The position numbers were made by a program, and so were the translations under genes. 64,000 nt of DNA from Bolinopsis microptera (Eukaryota; Ctenophora; Tentaculata; Lobata; Bolinopsidae). The notes beneath the pieces are model-generated. The model did no database searches. It was not told the origin of the DNA and saw only the letters and a program-made list of their open reading frames with translations. The stretch's first letter is position 1; every line of letters starts with the position of its first letter. This document shows, piece after piece, positions 25,375-36,811 of the stretch. Location of the stretch: positions 6,552,460 to 6,616,459 of the forward strand of contig NC_087083.1 in the NCBI RefSeq assembly GCF_026151205.1. The letters run 5' to 3'.

Positions 25375-27669
25375 GTCTATCACAGTGCTGACAAGCATGA
25401 CCGCCGATGCATTATACTTCCTACTGACGGATGTTACTCGTCTAAATTTCTTCGAAGTAGCGCGCGCCGCTTTCTTCACGAAAAGTTGGCCGACGCTTGT
25501 ACATTGTATGTTGTAGCGCGATAAAAGAGGTATGCAACGTGTAGCAACTAACCTCCTAACCCTTATTTATTGAGCGAGCCAAATAACGTGAGCTCATTTT
25601 TATCAATTCTAAGTAACTTCTACTTCAATAAATGGTATGGTAAAGGTTGAATAATTGAACAAACCGACGGCTACTTAGTACATTTTACAACTACTATAAT
25701 AGTAATACAAGCTAATGAGGAGTGTTGGAGTGAGGAATCAACTAGACAAAGACAAATGCTTGTTCTAGATAATTGATACACATGAACATTTAAACAACGG
25801 GGTCATTTTTCTTGGCAAGCTCCCCGATGTTAGAGTTAGACCAATGCCCTGCTGTCCTCTGCCAGTACTAGTAGTCATTGTAACCCTATCACTCGTTGGT
25901 CATACGTCATTATTATACAGCTTCTATATTTACGCAGGGCCACATAGAACGTGAATTTCATGGGCTATAAACATTATTAGCAAGCAAGGTAATAAACATT
26001 ATACTTATAAACAGCAAATCGAGAGCTCGCTCAGGGATAGTTCTTATAAGCACTTACACAATGCAGTCTTATAACAACTGCAACAAGAAATAGTCAGTGT
26101 AATAAGTGCCAGACCTTTTTTACTCCGATTATGGATTATGATAAATTGTTGATACATGTTTCGGCGCGCGAAAAGTGGCATGCAACGTATGTCAAACTGT
26201 CAAATAAATTGTAAATGTTGTACTAAAAGTTGTCTCTAAGTGTGAACAATATAAATTCACCTTGAAGCACGGTTAGGTCAAGCTGCACGTGCACATGTGT
26301 AGAGTGAACAATTTAAAAATGACTGTATGTTTTAGTTTAACAAAAATATCGCTTATTTAAAAATAATGTTAAGATCGTAATCAGCTTGGCCAGACACAAA
26401 TTTTGGTGCCAAAATTACAATAGTTGCAAGTTTGAAGTTGGATTCAAATTTTTCAAAATAATCGAACAACATTAGTACAAAATGTTTTGTCCTGTTAGTG
26501 TTCAGCTGATAACGACCCGAAAAAAGTGCGAGGCAACCATTCGCCATACATTTTTTGATGAATATTAATAATAATTGTGCTTCACGGTGGAATTATTTTA
26601 TTCACATTTTTTGACAAATTTTAGTACAAAATTTATTGAAGTCGGAGAGAAAACATTCTGTGCCAACTCTTGGCGCTTATTATTTTTCGATATATTTTTA
26701 ATATCTTAGGGTAAGAAATTTTGTAGACTTAGGGTCCAGTTATGGTTAGATTTGGTTATAAAGTCATGTTAAATACATGGACCATGGTATTGGGAAAAGT
26801 CGGTGAGATGCATTTGAGTTATAAAATTAAAAGGTTTGTGCCTGCAACCAAAATTTCTTCAACATTTAACTCGATGTTGGCGTTTCAACCTATGACCAAA
26901 CATGCAGGTTACTAATTTTCATAAAGACTTCAGGATAAGCTAATTTGGACTTGCGCTTCCAAAACAGAAGGCAGTAAAACCTAAATAACGGGCATTTTAT
27001 ATCTGTTGTGATTCGAAATAATGTGACTCATCAATTCCATGCTTAAAATGAATCTTAGCTTAGAAAAATATTAATCCTATTCGAAGTAAGAAATGGCAAA
27101 CCTAAATGTTTTCCAATCATATCCTTTCAAAATTCATTGATAATTTATTGATTGGAACCCATTTTTTATATTGATATTTAACGGATTATCTTTGATGTAG
27201 GTAGTATTGACATTTTTGTTTAGAATGACACGATATCTTTGGTAGAAATATAATAAAATTAGCTAAAAATCATTGTTAGATGGGACTACCCACAATAAAG
27301 GGGTATAAATCTAAATTTTGTTTAGTTTTACTCCCCTATACTAGTTATCAACGACAAGTGTTGATAATTCAACCATCAATTATCAATCATCGCGTTTATA
27401 TTATAAATGATCGGCGTTTCAAAACCTAAGTAACCGCAACGGTTACCATAGTAACCGTAACGGTTCATATGTGACTCTACTACGTGTATTTAATCAAACC
27501 AATCTTTAAAAAGTGAAGCTTTACTTTAACCCCGGAGAGAACGACTAGTTTAGTAACGGTTACCATGGCAACAGTAACCAGATGAAATAGCGGTTGCCAC
27601 GGAAATGATTACTCGGTGAAGTAACTAGAGTCTGAGAGTTCCCCAATAATAAAACAATAAAATAACTCC
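25375..27669. other. Spacer and presumed 3' UTR of the Kv channel gene
   Basis: No ORF of interest on either strand. The last 250 bp before the channel stop codon contain two palindromic sites, GTTACCATAGTAAC (27,442) and GTTACCATGGCAAC (27,559). Confidence 0.5.
27442..27572. promoter_or_regulatory. Two RFX X-box-like palindromes
   Basis: GTTACCATAGTAAC (27,442-27,455) and GTTACCATGGCAAC (27,559-27,572) fit the RFX X-box consensus GTNRCC-N-RGYAAC. They lie just downstream of the channel stop. Function not shown by sequence alone. Confidence 0.4.
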
Positions 27670-29142
27670 TCACAAAGCAGTAGAGTTGTGGCTCGGTGGG
27701 TGGAGCTTGTCGGGCCCGCTCTCCACGTCAGGTTTGCCGTTAATGGAGAGCTGACTGCCCTGCTGAGATTCCAGTCCCCCACCCACCATCTGATGTGGCT
27801 CTTTCATCTCCTCGTACGCCCGACTGAACTTGCTCACGATGATCGTCATGGGGAGGGCCATGAACACCATCGACAAGAAAACAACAACTGACCCAACTAA
27901 CTTGCCAGGCACAGACGTGGGGTATAAATCGCCGTAACCTACCGTTGACATAGTAACCACCGCCCACCAGCACGCCTTGAGAATTGAGTTAAACTCACTG
28001 TCCGGCTGATCTTCCTCTATGTAATACATGATACTACCAAAAGTCACCACTCCCATTGCCCACATGACGACCAGAAGTAGTAACTCTCGGCAAGATTGCT
28101 TCAAAACTTGCAGGATTAGTATTAACTGCTTCGAATGTCGAATAACTTTTAAGATACGTAATACTCGAAATAATCGCAAAACCCGCAAGGCAGTGATTCC
28201 GGAACTGTCTTTCAATGGAATTTCGATGTAAAATGGGAGAATCGCAGCAAAGTCAAGCCAATTCAGAGTTCGTTTAAAAAAATTCTGTTTGCTGGGAGCG
28301 ACAATAAGTCGTAATAGGAGGTCGATGGTGAAAAATATTATGCAAACCGCGTCCAAGTAAAAGAATATTTGTTCCACTTCTTTCGACTCGTTAATGGTTT
28401 GCTCGACCTTTGGGTCCGTTTCGGCGATGAACAGTGTCATGGAGATGACAATGAAAACCACGTCTAAGACCATCCAGAGCTTGGCTAAGATGCCCGAATC
28501 AGGGTGGTCTAAGATGTAGTGGAGTTTGAGAAAGTATTTGTTGTAAGGGTAGTTGTCTATGAGACTTTCCTTGTCCGCCTCCTTAACCTCTCCTGTCGGA
28601 TTAGAAGGGATCTCGAAATATTGCAGCTCCTCTTGGAATACAGGCATCTCGAGGCCCGGAGGCAGGTACAGGTACCCTCCCGACTGGTAATAATACAAGA
28701 TAGCGTCAAATGCTATCCTATTCCGGTCGAAGAAATACTCTTTAATATCCTCGTTGTAAAAGTGCGAGATACGCTCGGAACCTAACAGAGTGTTGGGGAA
28801 CTGCTGGAGAGTATCCTTGTAGGTTATGTAACGAGTCCCACTAACATTGATCCTGATGAGGGTGTCAGTCTGGTTTTCTTCTCGTATCTCAATAGGAGTA
28901 CCCGCCAGGTGCCCACTGAGCACATTGTCTGAGCTCCGTAGAGAAGCAGCTGCTATCGCCGATACTCCCGCCATCGCATTGGGACCTGAAATATGCACCA
29001 CGTTAGTTTTGCTATAGAAACAGACATCGTTATAGTCCACTGTATTGTAGTGCTAGACATATTGATATAGTGTTACAACCGATCATACCGCAACATACCA
29101 TAATTCCCTGTCTTGCACAAGCAATACCCCTCGCCCCTACAC

Positions 29143-29232
<90 letters not shown>

Positions 29233-29275
29233 CGACCGACCGACCGACAGACAGACAGACAGACAGACAGACACC

Positions 29276-29338
<63 letters not shown>

Positions 29339-32300
29339 GCATCGTTGTTAAGTACGTCAAACAAGTGATTTTTTTATCACAAGTAATTAAATTCCTAGAT
29401 ACGATAAATTTAGGGACATTTTTCGTTAGACTTCACGATTAGAAATTGGGTCAGGTAGAATGATTAAGTTATTAAGTAATGAAGTACTTAATTCTGATTA
29501 TCTATAAATTTCTAATTTTGTCCAAACTATCCAATAAACCATTCATTCGTTTATGTAAAACTCTATGAATACAGCTTAATATTACAGTACAATAGTTTCA
29601 TTTAGCGATAACACAGCTTTTTAAAGATTTGTGCTTAGGCATATCAATATTGCCCTGAAAAAAGGAAATAGAGTCCTGGGGTACATCCTTTTCCATATGT
29701 TACTATTTATAACCAACTTGACAATTCTATAACCCAATTAGAAGAGAATGGCTAACGAATCCTGTAATTTCCGTGTTTTTATACGCTGTGTTGGGAGGAA
29801 ACGGTATTAAAATTACCATGTTACTGGCACAATTCACGTGATGCCTATATAAGATAATTCACCAAATTGTTCCCAGATCCTTTGTTTACTGTTCCAATTG
29901 ACTATCGAAATAATCTTACTACAAATCTCGATAGTAAGAGATCTATGAATACGATCCGACAAAAGAAAACTTAGAAAACTATATAAATTAGTCGTCATAA
30001 GCAGACATTAAGATAACTCTCAATTAAGTAAAAATTTTCAATTTTAACGATTTATTCTAGTTTATAATAAGTGATATTGTTTAGTAAATGTTACCTAATT
30101 GATTTTACTAATTCAGTAGCCTTCTCTCAGCAGGAAGCAGGAGCAGTTGCCTAAATTTAAAAACAGAATTTGAGGCAGTATTTTAGTATTTTGACAAAGT
30201 TTGACGTGAAAAACAAGAAAGAAAAGTTAACGATAAAATAAAGAAAAACCGCAAGTTTGCCGATGCAAAAGCTCAGTGTCTTACTACAAATGTAACGGGT
30301 TTATAGCTTCAGACAAATGCATCTCGCCGCTCTGATGAATGGCTATTATTAAAGTATTAAATAGTTATATGCAACAACTCGCTATTACATGATAATGAAT
30401 ATTTAGCTGAATCGACAAACAAACAGCAATTTAGCAAGCATACATACAGGAAGGAGTGATTATTAACATTGTACTCATAAACTGCAGAGGGATTGTATTT
30501 TGCTTCAAACGGACTATCTGTAGGGCCGACATTCGACAATTGTACAGTTTCTATACTGGTTTAATTTATTAATGTACTGGACTAAGCAGTTGTGGTGAAG
30601 ACATTACAGTGTGACGTGTGTTCATGCAATGATAATAGCCACAAGACAAATAGCTGATAAATCTTTGTATGCGAAATAACGACTACATGGATTTCACTCA
30701 GTCTGGAAACACTTCCCTCGCATTGATACATACCCTGCTAATATTGACAGTGCCCAGTACATACCCTGCTAATATTGACAGTGCCCAGTACATACCCTGC
30801 TAATATTGACAGTGCCCAGTACATACCCTGCTAATATTGACAGTGCCCAGTACATACCCTGCTAATATTGACAGTGCCCAGTACATGCGTAACAGTCAGA
30901 GAAACGTGTAGCCGGGATAACAAGACACGAACAAGTACAGGTTTGTAGTCTGCAGTATAACTGACAGTTAGGAAGTGTCGTGTGTCAGAACGTAGGGTCG
31001 GAATACCGCAAATAGTACAGTAGTACAGTAATAGTACAGTAGTACAGTAATAGTACAGTAGTACAGTAATAGTACAGTAGTACAGTAATAGTACAGTAGT
31101 ACAGTAATAGTACAGTAGTACAGTAATAGTACAGTAGTACAGTAATAGTACAGTAGTACAGTAATAGTACAGTAGTACAGTAATAGTACTGTAGTACAGT
31201 AATACTAATAGTACAGTAGTACAGTAATAGTGCAGTAGTACAGTTATAGTGCTGTAAACAGTGGCGCGCTAATTTATGTTTTGTGCGGTACAAATAGTAC
31301 AGTAGTACAGTAATAGTACAGTAGTACAGTAATAGTGCAGTAGTACAGTAATAGTGCAGTAGTACAGTAATAGTACAGTAGTACAGTAATAGTACAGTAG
31401 TACAGTAATAGTACAGTAGTACAGTAATAGTGCAGTAGTACAGTAAAAGTGCTGTAGTACAGTAATAGTGCAGTAGTACAGTAATAGTGCTGTAGTACAG
31501 TAATAGTGCTGTAGTAAAGTAATAGTGCAGTAGTACAGTAATAGTGCAGTAGTACAGTAATAGTACAGTAGTACAGTAATAGTACAGTAGTACAGTAATA
31601 GTACTGTAGTACAGTAATAGTACAGTAGTACAGTAATAGTGCTGTAGTACAGTAATAGTGCAGTAGTACAGTAATAGTGCAGTAGTACAGTAATAGTACA
31701 GTAGTACAGTAATAGTACAGTAGTACAGTAATAGTACAGTAGTACAGTAATAGTACAGTAGTACAGTAATAGTGCAGTAGTACAGTAATAGTGCAGTAGT
31801 ACAGTAATAGTACAGTAGTACAGTAATAGTACAGTAGTACAGTAATAGTACAGTAGTACAGTAATAGTGCAGTAGTACAGTAAAAGTGCTGCAGTACAGT
31901 AATAGTGCAGTAGTACAGTAATAGTGCTGTAGTACAGTAATAGTGCTGTAGTAAAGTAATAGTGCAGTAGTACAGTAATAGTGCAGTAGTACAGTAATAG
32001 TACAGTAGTACAGTAATAGTACAGTAGTACAGTAGTACAGTAGTACAGTAATAGTACAGTAGTACAGTAATAGTACAGTAGTACAGTAATAGTATTGTAG
32101 TACAGTAATAGTACTGTAGTACAGTAATAGTACTGTAGTACAGTAATAGTACTGTAGTACAGTAATAGTACTGTAGTACAGTAATAGTACTGTAGTACAG
32201 TAATAGTACTGTAGTACAGTAATAGTACTGTAGTACAGTAATAGTACAGTAATAGTACAGTAGTACAGTAATAGTTCAGTAGTACAGTATTACAGTAATA

Positions 32301-35300
32301 GTACAGTAGTACAGTAATAGTACAGTAGTACAGTAATAGTACTGTAGTACAGTAATAGTGCAGTAGTACAGTAATAGTACAGTAGTACAGTAATAGTACA
32401 GTAGTACAGTAATTATAGTACAGTAATAGTACAGTAGTACAGTAATAGTTCAGTAGTACAGTAGTACAGTAATAGTACAGTAGTACAGTAATAGTACAGT
32501 AGTACAGTAATAGTACAGTAGTACAGTAATAGTACAGTAGTACAGTAATAGTACAGTAGTACAGTAATAGTACAGTAGTACAGTAATAGTGCTGTAGTAC
32601 AGTAATAGTGCAGTAGTACAGTAATAGTACAGTAGTACAGTAATAGTACAGTAGTACAGTTATAGTGCTGTAAACAGTGGCGCGCTAATTTATGTTTTGT
32701 GCGGTACAAATAGTACAGTAGTACAGTAATAGTGCTGTAAACAGTGGCGCGCTAATTTATGTTTTGTTCAGTACACTGTCGTAACACTCACTTAGAGTTG
32801 GTAAATCAGCTGTTCTATTCTTAAATATTCTAATGGATTATATTGATTAATAGACTGTATCTATAATTTGACAAATATAATGATTTAAGCCAATTTAAAA
32901 ACTATATAATATATAATAATATATAATATATATATAATATATAATAATAATAAAACATCAAATTGCTCTACTCAAAGGAATGTAGACCTCGTCTCCAGTA
33001 TGACAGAATGTATAATCTTACAACTGTGAAGTAGTACAGTATAAACTATTTTATTACTGTTAATTGTGGATATGCAGGTATTCGTAGATAAAAGTGTGTG
33101 AAAGCACACGAAAAATTAATTTGATACCAGTTATATATATATATTCAGTCTAAAGGATATGTTTTAAAACTTTAATTATGACCGTACTTTTCAATCGCAA
33201 TGAATTCAATTTGACCACAACAATACGTGGTTCGTGAAAGAAGCTACAAATAAATAGTTACAAAAATTATATATATGGTATTTTTATTTTCAATGGTTAA
33301 GACACAATGAATGTACCAAAATTAATCATTGCTACTGATAATACCAAGGCGACAGCATCGGGAATGTTATCGAAATTGTTTTTTACAAGCTCTTTAATAA
33401 AATTACATCAGATTAAATTTATCTAGAATTCACCAACCATTCTGTGTACATAGATTGTTTATATTTCCTATGGGAAATATGCTTTTTAAAATGTGGTGGC
33501 ATTGATTAGGAGAATCTAATTATGTAATTATGAAATTATGCAATTATGTAATTATGTAATTATGTAATTACGTAATTATGTATAACACTTTGAAATGAAA
33601 TGATACCAACTTTAAAGTAAATTCTACCTCGCCCAGCCGAAGTGCACATGTATAACTAGTAGCTGAGAGTAATGTAAGTATGTACAGAGGGTTGCTTTTC
33701 AAAGCAGATCAGAACGAAACGGAGCGGAAAGAAGGAAACGGAGCGGAAAGAAGGAAACGGAGCGGAAAGAAGGAAACGGAAAGAAGGAAACGGAGCGGAA
33801 AGAAGGACTTTGCTGACGTCAGCAAGGTCGAGTGATGAGGGAGGGTATTTGGGAATGTGACAACCTCGCCCAGGCCCCCATGATTTATCAAGAAAATCTA
33901 TTATAATATTTAGATGCGGAGGTGGGAGACGTTACTTCCTATCAAGTTTTGAATATTCAATATTAATGTTTAGCCAGAGTACCAAGGTATGAAGCTAGGG
34001 TAGCATATTATATAAGATACTAATACTATTATTATACCTGATATCAGCTGCAGACAGTTCAGATCATTCCTTGTAATTTACTTCTTAAATAATCTCTAGA
34101 TTACTTTATGTTTTGCAATCTACAAAAAAAGTGAATGAAAAATGTTATATTTTGTGGAAAGTAGAGTAAATGGCATCACATCTAAGCGTGTCGTGATCAA
34201 AGAAAAAACGCAGTGAGAAATAATGAGGTTTAACAGAGCAGTCTTTAGGACCAATATGCTGTACACTTAGAGGTCGGGTAGTGTGTTATTAATTTGCTCA
34301 CTCTCCTACTCCTACAGCAGTGTGTTATACTCCGCATAACACCTTACATTCTGCTCTCATTAATCAAAATGTTTAGTTCATTTGATCATTGCGAAAAGCA
34401 GGCTATAAAAGCAGGCAAGGAGTATAAGAATTTTCAGCTGATAGACACAGCTAGTCCTTAATGAGCAAAAAATGCTAATTGGTAGTACTACTGCACTTCA
34501 TTATTACTTTTGAAACGTTTAAAGGTTGGTTTAAAGTTCACTGGAGTGCATAGAATGAGTGGAGCAGCACGGTATCTTACTAATAATACAAATTACCGTA
34601 TATTCCTTTTAGATTACGACATGTTCTGAATTATCTTTCAGTTTGTATTTCAATTTGGTGCTGCGTGGAATTGTGATCTCAAATTCCATTAAATTGGATA
34701 TCAATGATATACTATAATAAAACTATATTTAATTATCTGTTTTGAAAGGTCCAGGCAGTTGCCTAAGAAATAGGTTTTTTTCTATATAACTTTTGTACAT
34801 AAACCAATTAAAGTTCAATTTGTATTTAAACCTAATTTAGTGCACTAAATGATCCCGTTTTCTGATGACGTCGAAAATAATTTACATTACTGTAGTAAAT
34901 ACTACAGTAATCACCTTACTGCAATGTTTCAGTCTCAAGCATAAGTTATATACGATTCTCCCATCATGCCAAAAATACAGCGGCAAGGTAATATACAACT
35001 AGCAACGAGAATAGTGAGATGTATTACCTTATGAGACAATACAAGAAAATATTTACTAAGTAGAAATAAATAATAATAAAAATATTTAAGTAGAAATGTC
35101 GTTCAGTGGTGTTATTTCATGCCAGCTATCAGCCCAAGTTCTTGCTGCACAGCTTGTTAAATAAGAGTAAGACATTGAAGCTGGAATATTCAACGCACCC
35201 CAAACCTTACACGAATAAGCTTTAACAAACCCGATTACATTGTAAATATCGATATAAAGTATACCGAGAGAATAAACCGAAATACGCAATGAACTGAAAC

Positions 35301-35651
35301 TCTTCATCTCTGAAAGTTTCACCTCGACAGTCGACTGTAACGGTAAGTACAAGTTAGATTAGTCGAGTGGTAAAACATGGTGAGATGGAATTTGCAGAGA
35401 TGGAATTTGCAGAGTACAAAGAGTGTTATTGGGCTGCAACATCGAGTATATATTATAAGGCTGAACAATATACACATACAATGTTGTGCACAGCTTGTAC
35501 ATGGCAATGTAGCTAGTACAGGGCAATGTATTATAAGCGAATGCTCTGTGCTCTTACCCTCGGGACCCGGAGAGGAGATCATGTAGCCCTGGTTCTCCTT
35601 CTCTTTAGCCCTCTTGATCCGAGCCACATGTATAGCGGCCACGGCAGCCAT
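27670..35651 (-). CDS. Shaker-family (Kv1-like) voltage-gated K+ channel subunit
   Basis: Coding exons are 35,651-35,558 and 28,985-27,670. They join in phase 1 to 469 aa. Residue order: N-tail; T1 tetramerisation domain at about 73-157 ([47 protein letters not shown]), with the Kv1 pattern; S1 about 199-220; S2 236-259; S3 273-287; S4 about 294-317 with [20 protein letters not shown] (charges every third residue); S5 332-353; filter TVGYGD at 379-384; S6 392-415. Such channels form tetramers in the plasma membrane and repolarise excitable cells. Oddity: S6 reads [11 protein letters not shown] where Shaker has ALPVPVIV, so the second proline of the PVP gate hinge is lost. The C-terminus NSTAL fits a class I PDZ ligand. 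Exon 1 encodes [20 protein letters not shown], with an in-frame stop before the ATG. The 6.6-kb intron is full of tandem repeats. Confidence 0.93.
29143..29338. repeat. (CAGA)n microsatellite
   Basis: Nearly 200 bp of CAGA units, interrupted by a short CCGA patch and one CACCAGA. In the channel transcript (- strand) it reads (CTGT)n, about 160-350 nt upstream of the exon 2 acceptor. Open frames across it are repeat artefacts. Confidence 0.98.
30729..30884. repeat. 31-bp tandem repeat, five copies
   Basis: Five essentially identical units starting CATACCCTGCTAATATTGAC and ending AGTGCCCAGTA, inside the large channel intron. Confidence 0.95.
31009..32765. repeat. 1.75-kb minisatellite of 19-bp units with higher-order structure
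   Basis: Units of AGTACAGTAGTACAGTAAT, with variants such as AGTGCAG, AGTGCTG and AGTACTG, fill the interval. The distinct sequence GCTGTAAACAGTGGCGCGCT plus AATTTATGTTTTG recurs at about 31,250, 32,667 and 32,727. A block of variant order near 31,330-31,540 recurs near 31,770-31,975, so the array grew by duplication of multi-unit blocks. Confidence 0.95.
32766..35557. other. Remainder of channel intron 1
   Basis: AT-rich intron with several small repeats: TA-rich runs near 32,905-32,950, an AATTATGT octamer repeat at 33,523-33,585, and a GGAGCGGAAAGAAGGAAAC repeat at 33,719-33,806. No other gene seen. Confidence 0.6.
33719..33806. repeat. Purine-rich 19-bp tandem repeat
   Basis: About five units of CGGAGCGGAAAGAAGGAAA, entirely purine-biased on the + strand, in the channel intron. 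Confidence 0.85.
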
Positions 35652-36652
35652 GTCTTCTAGTTGCAAACACCACCTCCCCACTTAGTGGTGCTTTAAGGGC
35701 CCTTTAGTCTCTACAATAAGGGAGCTCCTTGTCTCCCTGGCTGATGGACCTGATACAAGAGCGACCTATTTAGCTGGGCAGTGAGCGGGCCGGCCCCTCA
35801 TTCTAAATCTGCTGAACAGAGGCTACTGTGTTATCCTACACTTTCAAAATAAATACACCACTACAGAACTGAAATATCAAGAAACGGACTAAATTGCAGT
35901 ATCAAGGTCCTTGATCTTCTGGTCATCGTTACTATGGTTACGCACAAGGAAGATAAGCCTTTTAAGGTGTTTCGCAGAGATATGAATTAGCGAATTAGTG
36001 AGTTACTGATGCGACACTCAAAGGTAACGTGTCAAACGTAATTAGATCACGTTTTTGTCGTCTGTTCAAGATAAGAGTTGTAAATAGGAATGGAAACACT
36101 TCCTAAGTGCCGGCATTAACGATGACCAGTAGTCCAACATTGATGGCTTTAGTACAGTAAAGATTTTTAATAACAGTATCGGATAGCCGAGGAAGGGAAA
36201 GTGCCAAGAAGCGGTCTTAACACCGAAGGGTAAGCGGCAATGGATAAAAAGGTGTGCCGTGTCTCATGTGCAGGGTGTGAGATTATCTCGTCCCATTACG
36301 TGTGTGGGCCCGTGCAAGAAAGCGGGGTGTACTGACTAGGATACAAGATACAAGGGCAGGTCTCTCCCACAAGTTGGGATGGCCTGAGGTGCTTATCTCC
36401 TTTTCAGTAACACTAAGCCACTCTGTGCCGAGGCACTATACTAGCTGTAGGGGGGGTCGGCCGGTTGGTGTAGCTCGGGAGGGACCTGAACTTGTATCTT
36501 GTACTGACTAGGAGATATCAACAAAACTGCGGGCAACCAAGAGTAAACTGTTATGTGACTCAAGAGAGTGCAGAGTATAAAGACTACAACTACAAAAGGT
36601 ACTATATATGCTGTGTAATCGTAAGATAAGAGCACAACTACAAAAGATGTAA
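35652..36652. other. Upstream flank of channel exon 1
   Basis: Contains the 5' UTR and promoter of the proximal channel first exon if that exon starts transcripts. One X-box-like site, GTTACTATGGTTAC, lies at 35,928-35,941, about 280 bp upstream of the ATG. No clear TATA box and no other ORF that I trust. Confidence 0.45.
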
Positions 36653-36811
36653 GCAGTGTGTTGACCAGATAAGAGCACAAAGGTGAGCTTGTGTACCTCT
36701 AGTGTACAGTGTGTTGACCAGATAAGAGCACAAAGGTGAGCTTGTGTACCTCTAGTGTACAGTGTGTTGACCAGATAAGAGCACAAAGGTGAGCTTGTGT
36801 ACCTCTAGTGT
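36653..36811. repeat. 53-bp minisatellite, left part (three units)
   Basis: Units of 53 bp containing GTGTGTTGACCAGATAAGAG and GCACAAAGGTGAGCTTGTG. The third unit is cut by the hAT element. The array resumes at 42,097. Confidence 0.95.

Noticed and set aside
29070-29442. Frames reading (TDRQ)n and (LSVC)n on both strands
   Set aside because: Direct translation of the (CAGA)n microsatellite.
30985-32709. Tyr/Cys/Thr-rich frames on the - strand
   Set aside because: Translation of the 19-bp minisatellite; frame stays open only because the unit lacks stops.
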